A DNA stretch of 64,000 bases, from contig NC_012877.2 in the NCBI RefSeq assembly GCF_000003195.3, forward strand, positions 26,515,125 through 26,579,124, read 5' to 3'. Positions 11,481-23,916 of the stretch are shown here, one piece after another. The position numbers and the translations under genes were made by a program. The first letter of the stretch is position 1, and each line of letters begins with the position of its first letter. Source of the stretch: Sorghum bicolor. Taxonomy: Eukaryota; Streptophyta; Magnoliopsida; Poales; Poaceae. Under the pieces are notes generated by a model that saw only the letters and a list, made by a program, of their open reading frames with translations, did not search any database and was not told the origin of the DNA.

Positions 11481-14400
11481 TGACCATTTTGGACGCACGC
11501 GATGGTATCCTAGGTAAAGGGGCTCAAGTGGAAGCTCGGTTTTGAGATGGTGATAATCTTGATGCAAGATAGGTGCAAGAATTGCATAGAACATCCCATA
11601 TGCTTAGAAATCTATTTGGAAGCACCCAATAGATAATCTTGATGCAAGATAGGTGCAGGAATTGCATAGAACATCCCATATGCTTAGAAATCTATTTGGA
11701 AGCACCCAATAGAACTCCTAGATGACGTGTGTCATATAGAATCCCACTTCGGTCTCTTTGGAGATAGTGTTAGTTTTGGTGCAAGATAGTTACAAGGTTT
11801 GTGCCTAATGCACCATAGGCTAAGAAACCATTTTGGACGCACGTGATATTACTCTTAGGTAAAGGGGCTCAAGTGGAAGCTCGGTTTGGAGATAGTGCTA
11901 ATCTTGATGCATGATTTATTGAACGGTTTGCATGGAACATTCCATATGCTCGGAAATCAATTTCGACACACCCGATAGAACTCCTAGATAATGTGTCATA
12001 TAGAATCTCGCTTCAGTCCGTTTGGAGACAATGTTAGTATCAGTGCAAGCTAGGTACATGGTTTGTGCCTAATGCACCATAAGCTCACACACCATTGTGG
12101 AAGCACCCGATGATACTCCTAGGTGAAGAGGCTGATGTGGAAGCTCGGTTCGGTCTGTTTGGAGATAGTGCTAATCTTGATGTAAGATAGGTGCACGGTT
12201 TGCATGTATCATACCATATGCCTAGAAATCAATTTATACGCACCCAATAGAACTCTTAGATGATGTGTGTCATATGGAGTCTCGCTTTGGTCTATTTAGA
12301 GACAATGTTAGTTTCAGTGCAAGATAGGTGCACGGGTTGCGCCTAATGCACCATAGGGTCGAAACCATTGTGGAAGCACCCGATTGTACTCCTAGGTGAA
12401 GAGGCTCAAGTGAAAGCTCAGTTTGGTCTGTTTCGATATAGTGCTAATCTTGATGCAAGATAGGTGCATGGTTTGCATGGAACATACCATATGCTCAGAA
12501 ATCAATTTGGACACACCCGATAGAACTCCTAGATGATGTGCGTCATATGGAATTTTGCTTTGCTCCATTTGGAGATAGTGTTAGCTTTGGTGCAAGATAG
12601 GTGCACGGTTTGCACCTAATGCACCATAGTCTAAGAAACCATTTTGGACGCACCCGGTGGTACTCCTTGGTGAAGAGGCTCAAGTGGGTTTGGTCTGTTT
12701 TGGAGATAGTTCTCATCTTGTTGTATGATAGGCGCACGATTTGCATGGAACGTACCATATGCTTAGAAATCAATGTGGACACACCCGATGGAACTGCTAG
12801 AGGCAGCCGATGGAACTACTAGCTGAAGTTTGTCATATGGAATCTCGCTTCGGTCCAGTTGAAGATAGTATATTCATAAAAATCAATTTGGACGCACCCG
12901 ATAGAACTCCTAGATGACGTGTGTCATATTGTATCTCGCTTTTGGTCCGTTTGGATATAGTGTTAGTTTAGGTGCAAGATTGGTTCACGATTTGCGCATG
13001 ATGCATCATAGGCTCAGAAACTATTGTGGAAGCACCCAATGATACTCCTAGGTGAAGAGGCTCAAGTGGAAGCTTGGTTCGATCTGTTTGGAGATAGTAC
13101 TAATCTTGATGCAAGATAGGTGCACGGTTTGCAAGGAACGTACCATATGCTCAAAAATCCATTTGGACACACCCAATAGAACTCCTAGATGACATGTGCC
13201 ATACGGAATCTCGCTTCAGTCTATTTGGACACATAGAGTTTTGGTGCAAGATAGGTACACGGTTTGTGCCTAATGCATCTTAGGCTAAGAAACTATTTTG
13301 GATGCACCCGATGATACTCCTAGGTAAAGGTGCTCAAGTGTAAGCTCAGTTGTTTGTTTGGATATAGTGCTAATCTTGATGCAAGATAGGTGCACGAATT
13401 GCATGGAATGTACCATATGCTTAGAAATCTATTTGGAAGCACCCAGTGGAACTCCTAGATGATGTGTTTCATATAGAATCTCACTTTGGTCTCTTTGGAG
13501 ATAGAGTTAGTTTTGGTGCAAGATAGGTACACAGTTTGTGCCTATTGCACCATAGGCTAAGAAACATTTTGGACGCACATGATGGTACTCTTAGGTAAAG
13601 GGGCTCAAGTGGAAGCTCGGTTTGGAGGTAGTGCTAATCTTGATGCAAGATAGGTCCACGGTTTGATGGAACGTACCATATGCTCGGAAATCAATTTCGA
13701 TGCACCCGATACTACTCCTAGATAATGTGTGTCATATAGAATCTCGCTTCGTTCTGTTTGGAGACAATGTTAGTTTTGATGCAAGATAGGTGCATGGTTT
13801 GCACCTAATGCACCATAGGCTCAGAAACTATTGTGGAAGCACCCGATGATACTCCTAGGTGAAGAGGCTGAAGTGGAAGCTTGGTTTGGTCTCTTTTGAG
13901 ATAGTGCTAATCTTGATGTAAGATAGGTGTGCGGTTTGCATGGAACATACCATATGCTTAGAAATCAATTTGGACACACTAGATAGAACTCCTAGATGAT
14001 GTCTGTCATATGGAATCTTGCTTCGGTCCATTTGGAGATAGTGTTAGTTTCGGTGCTAGATAGGTGCACGGTTGGCACCTAATGGACCATAAGAAACCAT
14101 TTTGGAGGCACTTGGTGGTACTCCTTGGCGAAGAGGCTGAAGTGAAAGCTTGGTTCATTCTATTTAGAGATAGTTCTAATCTTGATGCAAGATGGGCACA
14201 CGGTTTGCATGGAACGTACCATATGCTCATAAATCAATTTGGACAAACCCGATGGAACTGCTAGATGCACCTGATGGAACTAATATATGAAGTTTGTCAT
14301 ATAGAATCTCAGTTCAGTCTAGTTGGAGATAGTATTAGTTTCGGTGCAAGATAGGTGTGTTGTTTGTGCCTAGTGCACCGTAGGCTCAGAAACTATTGTA

Positions 14401-16174
14401 GAAGTTCCCGATGGTACTCCTAGGTGAAGAGGCTCAAGTGAAAGCTCAGTTTTGTCTATTTGGAGATAGTGCTAATCTTGAAGAAAGATAGGTGTATGGT
14501 TTCCATGGTCTCAGAAATCAATTTGGATGTACCTGATAGAACTCCTAGATGATGTGCGTCATATGGAATCTCGCTTCGGTCCGTTTGGAGTCAGTGTTAG
14601 TTTAGGTAGGCAAGATTGATGCACGGTTTACACATAATGCTCCATAAGCTCAGAAACCATTATGGAATCACCCGATAATACTCCTAGGTGAAGAGGCTCT
14701 AGTTGAAGCTCAGTTCGATCTGTCTGGAGATAGTGCTAATCTTGATGCAAGATAGGTGCATGGCTTGCATGGAACATATAGAAATCCATTTGGATGCACC
14801 CAATAGAACTCCTAGATGACATGTGTCATATCGAATATCGCTTCGGTCTATTTGGAGACACTTTGTTTTGGTGCAAGATAGGTACACGGTTTGCGCCTAA
14901 TGCATCATAGGCTAAGAAACCATTTTGGATGCACCCGATGATATTCCTAGGTAAAGGGGCTCAAGTGGAAGCTCAGTTTAGTTTGTTTGGATTTAGTGCT
15001 AATCTTGATGCAAGATAGGTGCCCGAATTGCATGGAACGTACCATATGCTTAGAAATCTATTTGGAAGTGCCCTATAGAACTCCTAGGTGATGTGTGTCA
15101 TATAGAATCTCACTTCGGTATCTTTGGAGATAATGTTAGTTTTGGTGCAAGATAGGTGCACGGTTTGTGCCTAATGCACCATAGGCTAAGAAACCATTTT
15201 GGACGCACGCGATGGTACTCCTAGGTAAAGGGGCTCAAGTGGAAGCTTGGTTTGGAGATAGTGCTAATCTTGATGCAAGATAGGTGCACAGTTTGCATAG
15301 AACATACCATATGCTCAAAAATCAATTTGGATGCACTTAATAGATCTCGTAGATAATGTGTGTCATATGGAAGCTCGCTTTGGTCTGTTCGGGGACAATG
15401 TTAGTTTCGGTGCAAGATAGGTGCACGGTTTGCGCCTAATGCACCATAGGCTCAGAAACCATTGTGGAAGCACCCGATGATACTCCTAGGTGAAGAGGCT
15501 AAAGTGGAAGCTTGGTTCGGTCTGCTTGGACATAGTGCTAATCTTAATGTAAGATAGGTGCATGGTTTGCGTGGAACGTACCATATGCTCAAAGATCAGA
15601 TTGGATGCACCAAATCAAACTCTTAGATGATGTGTCTCATATGGAGTCTCGCTTTGATCTATGTAGAGGCAATGTTAGTTTCAGCGCAAGATAGGTGCAC
15701 GGTTTGCGCAAGATAGTCTCGCTTTGATCATTGTGGAAGCACTCGATGGTACTCCTAGGTGAAGAGGCTCAAGTGAAAGCTCGGTATGGTCTATTTTGAG
15801 ACAGTGCTAATCTTGAGGCAAGATACGTGCATGGTTTGCGTGGAACATACCATATGATCGGAAATCAATTTGGACACACCTGATAGAACTCCTAGATGAT
15901 GTGTGTCATATGGAATCTTGCTTTGGTCCATTTGGAGATAGTGTTAGTTTTGATGTAAGATAGGTGCATGGTTAGCACCTAATGCACCATAATCTAAGAA
16001 ACCATTTTGGACGCACCCGATGGTACTCCTTGGTGAAGAGGCTCAAGTGGAAGCTTGGTTCGGTCTGTTTGGAGATAGTTTTAATCTTGATGCAAGATAG
16101 GCGCATGGTTTGCATGGAACATACTTAGAAATCAATTTAGACACACCCGATGGAACTGCTAGAAGCACCCGATG
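11481..16174. repeat. 137-bp satellite, irregular block
   Basis: The same alternating type A and type B monomers continue, but I find no constant 8-monomer period. Several monomers are shortened or rearranged. Examples are the truncated monomer near 11540, the 80-bp partial duplication at 11552-11711, a rearranged junction at about 15700-15735, and missing segments around 13660. The marker monomer with the 24-bp internal duplication recurs at about 12795, 14255 and 16165, which are unequal distances. The block stops at the insertion point of the large Tat-type retrotransposon, whose TSD CGATG is at 16170-16174. Confidence 0.88.
11552..11711. repeat. 80-bp partial-monomer tandem duplication
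   Basis: Two copies of an 80-bp segment start with GATAATCTTGATGCAAGATAGG at 11552 and 11632. They differ at only one or two positions that I can see. The segment covers the end of a type A monomer and the first half of a type B monomer, so it is not a whole-monomer duplication. It looks like a recent short slippage or unequal exchange event inside the array. Confidence 0.85.
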
Positions 16175-16637
16175 TGTGGGGGTATAAACCCCTATACCCT
16201 TACGGCTAGACTTGGACCAGGAGACTTGGTCCATCACAAGGAAGACTCGGGGCTTGATCCAACTGCTCGGAGTCTCGCGCAAGGAAACAAGACATGGATA
16301 CCAAGCAGGATTCTAGTCGGTTAGAATAAGAATTGATACCATGCTATCTATGGCAATTGTAATCGACTAGGATTAGTTTCTAGATCTGTAACCCTGCCGT
16401 CTTGACTATATAAAGAGAGGCAAGGGACCCCCCATAGACATCTCATCTCAACTCAACTCAATCCAATACAATCAGACGCAAGACGTAGGTATTACGCCCA
16501 CACGGTGGCCGAACTTGGATAAAAACCATGTCTGTGTCTTGCGTCACCATCGAGTTCGTAGCTTGCGCACCTGTCTACCAATAAACTACTACCGTGGGTA
16601 TACCCCAAGGTAGACTGCCGACTAGCTTTCGCCGACT
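16175..16637 (+). repeat. 5' LTR of the Tat-lineage element
   Basis: A 463-bp LTR starts TGTGGGGGTATAAACC and ends GCCGACT; the partner LTR ends GTCGACA, so the terminal CA has mutated here. It holds a clear TATA box and a repeated CAACTCAACTCAA segment downstream of it. I could not recognise a standard PBS in the bases just after 16637. Confidence 0.92.
16406..16414 (+). promoter_or_regulatory. TATA box in the 5' LTR of the Tat-lineage element
   Basis: CTATATAAAG is a strong plant TATA box. It sits 232 bp into the LTR and should drive plus-strand transcription with a start about 30 bp downstream, near 16440. The same box is intact in the 3' LTR. Confidence 0.72.
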
Positions 16638-16673
16638 AGTTTAGGGTGTGCGTACAGCTTCCCAGACGAACAA

Positions 16674-18221
16674 GATGGTCATCATCCTAGCTTCCGCGGC
16701 CGTGGCTGAAGGTCTCACGTTCACTGTCGCACAGATCACTTGGACAACTCGCGGTGGTGGCCATACGACCACGGCTCTAGAAGAAATCCAGATCTAATCT
16801 GGGACAGTAGAGGCGTCGGCTCCAATCACGCCGGCTCCGAGGACCCGACCTCCGCTCCCTTGCTACAGGGCAAAGCGAGTCGACAACTCGGATCTTCTTC
16901 AAGCCCTCGATCGTGCCGAGCACAAACTTCTCGAAGCCTCCAACCTGGTGGATTCGATTTCACGCAAGCCCGATCAGGCGACAACATCAAATTTTTTCGA
17001 CTCCCGTCGACCAACTCGTGTCTCCACGCACGAACGACTGGAGACGTCCCTGACAATAACATCGACCACCGCGGGACAGGCTGTCAAGTTCAGGACAGTC
17101 TAACCAGACCAGAACTTCCCTCACGGTCTGAACAACGTGGCTGATCAGTTTTTGCGGCATACCAGTTCTCTATTCGGGAAGATGGGATTGTCGCCAGGGC
17201 AAATCAGTGGGTCAACTCGTCACTTTTGTCAACATGGTGTCCATCCGAACACTACCAGACGACAAGGCCACCAGCACAAACTCTAGTACAGGATCTGTCC
17301 CTACCGAGTTTTTACACCCCGAGGACGAAGACTACAACCTGGATATACCACCTTACCTCCCGGGTTTTTCCCGCTTTCCAGTCTTTCCACCCCAACGAGG
17401 AGATCTAGTTTTTAACATCAGCAATGACGAACCAATTGTCGACGGCGAAACCGATGAACAGAGACAACAGCGCGAACAGCGTAACGCGAATCGTGCTCGG
17501 CGAGCAGATGAGGAGCAGCAACTCGCCCCACACAACCTTAGCGACACTTTTGACATGGTCGGAAATTAGCAAGTCTACAAGACACCAAGCGCCAACGTGG
17601 CTGTAGCCATGGCAAACCTGGATCGACTCCCCGATACTCCGGAGTACCAAGGCATCCGATCCAATATACGAGCACATCTGATCGCGGCCATGGGACACAC
17701 CGCCACTCTGCTTAAAAGGGTCCAAGTTGTCTCCTATACGGAGGTCACCTCTGATCAGACTCACGGCAGCCGAACCTAACCACGATCCGGTGGGCACCAT
17801 CGTAGCCGTTCACCTATCAACAATCGAAGGAAGAACACCCATCGTGACAATCGTGGTCGGGACGCTAACAGTTACCACGTGGTCAGGAGGTGAACCAAGA
17901 CCGAGACCTGCGACACAACATCCCCGCTAGGGATGTCCGCAAACGCATCAATGGGCGCATTACGGAACGAGCAGTATACGAAAACGTGCAACGCATCGAG
18001 TACGATGTAGCACATGGCCCCCTAGCCTAAGACAGTTCTCCTCACACCTTGGCCAAGTCGTATGGCCTCGCAACTTCAAGCTTGAGAAGCTTAAAAAGTA
18101 CGATGGCAATGAGAATCCCGAAAACTGGATCACTCTTTACGAGATTGCAGTCCGATCAGCTGCAGGGGACGAGCACGTCATGGCAAACTACTTCCCAGTT
18201 GTCCTCGACCAAGCCGGCCAC
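16674..18221 (+). pseudogene. Tat-type gag, 5' part (broken)
   Basis: The likely start is the ATG at 16674 (MVIILASAAVAEG). Gag-like text continues through several frames with stops. Recognisable pieces are DGETDEQRQQREQRNANRAR (within 17207-17569), a stop, then NVAVAMANLDRLPDTPEYQG (17597-17779) and, near 18050-18221, a frame reading KLKKYDGNENPENW. The last is the start of the Retrotrans_gag core, cut at the GCCAC target site of the nested element. Gag would form the particle. The shifts and stops predate or postdate the nested insertion; I cannot order them. Confidence 0.8.
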
Positions 18222-20935
18222 TGTCACACCCTGGCTTTTAAAATAAGACCAGAGTCGTCATATGTGTGCCCAGGAAGTCCACACATATAACAAAAGAATA
18301 GAAATATCAGAAACAATGTTATATAGTGGAAAACATATTTATATTAACACTTACAAACATCAGAGTACGCGGAAACAGTAGCTAAACTTCTTAGGCTCCA
18401 TTCTTCTCAGGGACGGTTGACTGGGGGCTCCGTACGCCAAGCACTTCTGATAAGCTTCTAGAAAACTCCATGACATCTTTATCTTTCTTCTGAGCAGCAC
18501 TTTACTACACACTGGGGGTGTGGGGGAAAATAGCAAGGGTGAGTTCATGTCGAACTCAGCAAGCACAGACGGAAAGTAATGACATGCAAGACTTAAAACA
18601 AGGTAAAGCTGACTTGGTTTGACTGCGGTAGCATTTTAGTTGGTCATTTTTAATTATGACTATTATTAGAACAACCTACTACTAATTATGAGTAGCATAA
18701 ACCCAACCCTTAATTAGTGTAAGTACTGATTAGCATCTTTTAAATGACTATCCTAATAATTATAGTAGTCCAGGGATTAACCCCAATTATTAACACAGGA
18801 TAGCAATCCTGCCAACACGGAATAGCCATTCCGCCAAAACACGAGGTAGCAACCTCGCCAAGTTCCATCTCCAAGTATCCAATGAATCCAATTTGCTCAT
18901 CAAGTGAGGGTCTAGGCCGCTCGTGACCGTGAGCACGGCTGATATATCAGTTTTACACTCTGCAGAGGTGTGCACGTTCACTCCATGTCGTGATTCCCAT
19001 TTGCCCGGGGTCATGACTCCCCAAAACACTGCCAAGGTGAGCAGGCAGGGTCTCACTACGAGACCTTTCACAGGGTCCAACTAATAGGATGCCACTCGCA
19101 AGTTTTCGCCGGGGCGCTCGACAGTCGATACCCATAGCCATGGCGTACCGAGCAGCCGCTAACTTAATATTCATTACCCAAGTTACTTCCTCACGCCTAC
19201 CCGGAAAGTAACACCCTACTAGTGGAGGTCCTACTAATTAGTCAAGCCAGAGCCCATATAGCTTGGAGCTGCACTGTAAGTCCCAGGGGGCCGCTCCCTG
19301 ACTAAGTCCTTACGGAGAGTAGAGACGGGTACGCCCGGCAAACCGGACCACCAACGGTACCCGCTCCCCCTTTCCTCAACCAAAACACGATGCTCGCAAG
19401 CACCGCAACATCTCCATCACCGAAGTGACCATTGTTCACCATTTAATCATTAATCATCATTGAAGAATTTATTAAGCAAGATCATTATTTTTATTATTAT
19501 ATAGATTAGATGAGTAGAGCAACTAAGCATATCTACTGTTCACTATACTACCCATGTATAACCCAGGCATACAAGGAATATAGCAGAAGACTAGTCATGT
19601 CCTTAGGGTTTGCAGTATTAAGACACATGCAATGGAAAGTAAATGTATTTAAAGTTCATAGGTACAACATGATCAAAGGGTGCCTGCACTTGCCTTAATT
19701 CCCAGTGTATATCTGCTCAGAATTCTTTAGCTTCTTTCTCCTGATCTCCAACTTCTGCTTCGACTGTCGGTCCTTAGCTCCTGGTCTTCACTGCTGACGA
19801 ACCACGGTTCTACTCGTAGCAACCAAGCAACACGAACAGACAAACAAACAATCATGACTAAGAACAAACAACAATCAAAAGAAAAGCTTAGAAAGAGCGC
19901 ACTAAACGACACGACTTAATACTACGATCGTGACAACGTAAGAACGATTGAGAGCGGAGCTATCGTTAATCGGACACGACTTTCGGGGTTCGAAGTGTAA
20001 CGGAGAAGACGACTATACGCTAGTCATATTTTATTAAAAGAGGTGATAGACTTTGTCTAAAAGTTGAGTTGACCAAGCTATAAGAGATTATAAAGGTTAA
20101 GGTTAAATGTTAGTCATATTCTATTTATAATTAATTATATACCACTAAAGCCAATCAAGCATTTATAGTTTTGAAATATAGAACATATGAAAGCAACTAA
20201 TCGAGTGATTACATATCATATTTAAACTAATCAAGTTATAACTAATAAAGAAACATTAAAGTTGATATTAATAACGTGGGCATTTATTTATTTACAAAAG
20301 ATCAAAATTATAAACATTATTTACTTTTAAATCAAAAAGACTCTAGATAAATATTACTAAATTATTTATGTGCTTCATGTTTAAATAACCAAATTATAAT
20401 TAAGAGGTATTTGAGTTCACATTTGATTATAAATACCAAAGTGTAAACCTAACGTGTTTTTAAATTAATTAAATAGGAATGCATTCGAAACATTAATTGG
20501 ATTAATTATACTCATAAACATCAGACAATAAATACAACATTGCTAAAATGTAGATTACACCGACATAGTCACAACACAACGAGAACCGAATTACAAACCT
20601 AGATTGTTTTCTAATTTAAAAGCTATTCAATAGATATTAATCAATTTATACTTAAATCAATAAATTTAAGAATAAGATATATGATAAATATTTATACTAC
20701 TGCGTAGAGCACGGCGATATGAAACTAACGCATCTGGAACGGCTCGAATCGGAATTAAAACGCGCATTCTATGACCAAAACCAAATCGGTGGCAAAACAG
20801 TGAATAAGCAGAACTAATTTTCGTATTTTAAATAACCAAACTGAATTTTAAATGCATTCTGGACTGCGGGCACTATTTTTTTAAAGCATAGGGGCTAAAA
20901 CAGAAAAGAAAAGGGCGTAAATCTAATTACTTTTG

Positions 20936-21930
20936 AACTGGCCGGAGTGCGGGTTGATTTCACAAAACCTGAGGGACCTTTTTGCAAAAAGGCAGGGAGC
21001 GGCGCGGGTGGCCGGGCGGGCTGGCCACGTGGCGTCTCGCGAGTGGCGGGTCCACGGCGGGGCTGTGGACCGCGCGCACGGGGCAGGGGAGGCCGCTGGG
21101 CGGTGGACCGAGTCCACCGGTCCATGGTGGACCGGCCACGCGGGCGCTGAGCCGCGGTCCATCGTGGACCGCGCGCGAGGCAGGCGAGCGGCGAGGCTGG
21201 GCCGCGGCGGGGCGCCATGGCCGCGGCCGGGGGGGCTCAACGGGACGGCGAGCCGGGCCATGCGGAGGCGAGCCGAGGGCGGGGTCGCGTCGCGCGCGAT
21301 GCGGGGGGCGCTACGCGCGGGGCGGCCGCGGCCGGGAGAGGCCGGGGCGTGCGGTCCACAGCCGCGGGCGGGTTGACGGCGGCGGTGTGCTCCGGCGAGC
21401 GCCGTTCGCGCAGCAGGAAGGGGGAGAGAACGCGCGGATAACGCCATCGCACTCGACATGCTCGCGCGGAGCTCTAGGGAACCTCACCTTGGCGAGAGAG
21501 GTGGCGGAGCGAGAAGTCGACGGCGGCGGCGTGGGTTCGGCGAGCTCGGCGGCGGCGCTGCGAACTTTGCTGCTCGGGTTGCGCTAGGGTTTCTAGGGGG
21601 TCGCGAACGCGGACGCGGGGGCACTTAAATAGACGACGGTGATCATTGGGAGGCGCGCACGGTTCGGATAGAGGCGCCAAGCGCGGAAACCGGGGCGGTG
21701 GTTGCGCCCCGAGTCCGTCTCGGCCGGAGGTGGGTGATGACAGGTGGGTCCCACCTGCGGGGCCCACCAGTCAGCGGGCGGCAGCGGCAAAAGGGCAGGG
21801 GGACGCTGCGGCTGGAGCTGCTGCTGGGCTGGCGCGGCTGGGCCGTGGCCCACTCGGGCAAGAGGGGAGAGGAGAGGGGTGCGGGGTGGGCTGGCCAGGT
21901 GCGGGCCTCAAACTGAAGCAGGCCGAGATT
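20936..21930. repeat. GC-rich block inside the 3' LTR of the nested element
   Basis: About 1 kb rich in CpG lies inside otherwise AT-rich LTR sequence. It contains repeated dyads around GGTCCACCGGTCCATGGTGG and CGGTCCATCGTGGACCG (about 21108-21175). Open frames appear on both strands at once, as expected from GC-rich sequence with few stops, so they are not evidence of a gene. The block holds the minus-strand TATA at 21624-21632. Confidence 0.8.
21624..21632 (-). promoter_or_regulatory. TATA-type promoter in the 3' LTR of the nested element
   Basis: CTATTTAAG on the minus strand, exactly 7670 bp from the 5' LTR copy. If active it would fire leftward through the LTR into the Tat gag remnant at 18221 (antisense to it). 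Confidence 0.55.
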
Positions 21931-22430
21931 GAGGGAGGGGAAAGAAAACCCCTTTTCTTTTTATAAAACAAGATTTCTAAACTATTTTACTAAACTAAAT
22001 TTCAAAACCCTTTTTGAATTCCTAATTTGAGATTATTTAAGAGCTTGTTTTCCTTACTACTTTTGGAAACAAAGCATATTTTGTTAAAAAAACTCATTTT
22101 AAAATTATTTTTCAACTCAATTATAAATTAGTTTTTGAATAGGACTTTTAGTGTTTTATTTTTCCAAAAACCGACACAACCTAAACGTGGCTCGCTAGGA
22201 ATTTTGAAATTCATTTTCTTTTCACAAGCCAAACAAAGCTAGGGCACAAAACACACATCAAATCAAACACCCTCCACTTAATTTAATAAAAGTTTAAAAT
22301 TCCACATTTTTCTCATTTTATAAAAGCATCAATGAATAAAATCTTGGAATATTTTACAAAAATTTTAAATCCTTAATTAATTTAGTGTTTTCTAATAACA
22401 ATCCAAAATTAAAAATTTTGGAGTGTTATA

Positions 22431-22445
22431 GATCTACCCCACTTA
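22431..22445 (-). other. Polypurine tract of the nested element
   Basis: The minus strand reads AAGTGGGGTAGATC directly before the LTR start TATAACACTCC. This tract placement is common in plant gypsy elements. Confidence 0.85.
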
Positions 22446-23916
22446 ACATAAATCTCGTCCCGAGATTTGAAGAAACTAGAGGGAAAGATAAAGTAGATCA
22501 TCAAAGTTGTTTCGAGACTTTCAAGACATGATCAAAGGATTAAATATAGACATAAAGGGTAAAGAGTAGGGTAAAGACTGATGACAAGGAAAGATAAATG
22601 TATGAGATAAGAATTGATCTTTGAATCGTGTATTATGATAAGGTGCAAGCGCGAGAAGCTAATATTAACAAGAGATGATACATAGGAGATAAAGATAGAT
22701 ATTATAGTGCTCCCAATTCCTTGATTCAAGATCTATGAGATTAATGATAAAAGGATAAAGAATTAGCAAAAGTTGATGAGAGGGACTTAAATTTATTGTC
22801 AAGTCTTCATGCTTAATATTTTGTAGTCCTATGAGACATAAGATCCAAGATCACACGTTTGGCAAAAATGATAAGGGTTCGTCGCAAGAATGATAGGGAT
22901 CAATACATAGTTCTCCATGTCTTTTAAGTTGAGACTTTCGAGGGAGATGATCGTAGCGGACGCTACCCCACTTAAACCAAGTGTTACTTATCTTCCAAAA
23001 TCCTGTCAATATAGTCTTCAATTTTTTTTTCGTCAGGGGTTATCAGTTTGACAACACACTGCACATCTGGGGATTTCCGAGAAACAGGGTGACAAACAAC
23101 ACAATGGTGGGAAAAGATAGAGTGAGATAATCTCAGTTATCTCAGAAAAGGTGCAAGACTGAAGCCAAAAGTCGGTAAGGTTATCTAGGAGAAGGTTCTT
23201 GAACACTATCTAGAAAAGCAACCCAAGGGGTCTATTAAGATTGACCATATATCGGTATGGTTTTCATTTGATCTTCGGGTTCTACATTTTGTCACGTGAT
23301 AATCCATCAAATATTCGAAAGTAAAATAATACATCTTATCTTGGGACTTTGGTTTCCTATGCCTTGCTTTGACAGGTCAACAAGCACCACTCTTCCTAGG
23401 ACACTTGATGCTTCTCTATGGTCTCCATAGATGGATCCTAAGTAAATTTCTCATACCACTTGCAGTGTTGGGGAAATATTGCAGAGAGAACTGCACAAAG
23501 GTTGTCAACTCGTTCTGCATGGAATGTTTAAGATCACTTCACGGGTAAGCACTACCACTCGATGTTGGGACAGCACTAGGTGCTTCGCCCAAGATTCCAT
23601 GGTTACCACAAATAGACTAAACATCTTGACAACCAACTCATAACTCATATTAGGAGATTAAGAATGATAAAGTCCAATTAAAAAGACATCTCTTTTTACA
23701 AAGAAGATTACAAGCGACTTGAATGAAAAAAAAACTTATTAGCTAAAAGGCATTCGCTGACTCCATATATTGCCAGAAGTGTTGCATATTTCCTTGACGG
23801 GTTCAAATCGATCTACAATCTACTTCACATCTGATGTTGAGAAAATATTGCCTCTCTATGAGGTCCACATTCCTTTTGAACTGCCTCGTTGTCGGTACAA
23901 TCCTTCCATTAGTCCT
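22446..23916. other. Non-coding 3' internal region of the nested element
   Basis: About 1.47 kb between the gag-pro stop and the PPT. It holds no ORF over about 65 aa that I believe and no RT, RNase H or integrase motif on either strand. It is where pol would lie in an autonomous relative, so it may be a heavily deleted or replaced pol region. Confidence 0.65.

Larger units (their letters stand above)
18222..22430 (-). repeat. 3' LTR (4209 bp) of the nested element
   Basis: A direct copy of 25892-30102, offset 7670 bp. Composition is patchy: AT-rich ends (18600-20900 and 21960-22430) surround a very GC-rich kilobase (about 20936-21930). ORFs here are repeated in the other LTR and run on both strands at once in the GC-rich part, so I do not call them genes. 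Confidence 0.93.

Noticed and set aside
333..16282. Recurrent 60-90-aa ORFs on both strands in the satellite (for example near 333, 1453, 2571, 4802 and 10364)
   Set aside because: They recur with the monomer and higher-order period, change length with single-base indels and have no family features. They are by-products of the repeat, useful only as markers of unit identity.
16740..17144. 134-aa plus-strand ORF after the Tat 5' LTR
   Set aside because: The gag-like reading starts at 16674 in another frame, and this frame shows no gag features.
20895..21971. Long ORFs (up to 201 aa) on both strands in the GC-rich LTR block, repeated at 28565-29641
   Set aside because: Open frames occur in most frames of both strands at once, as expected where GC is high and stops are rare. 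The proteins are Ala/Arg/Pro/Gly low complexity and sit in an LTR.
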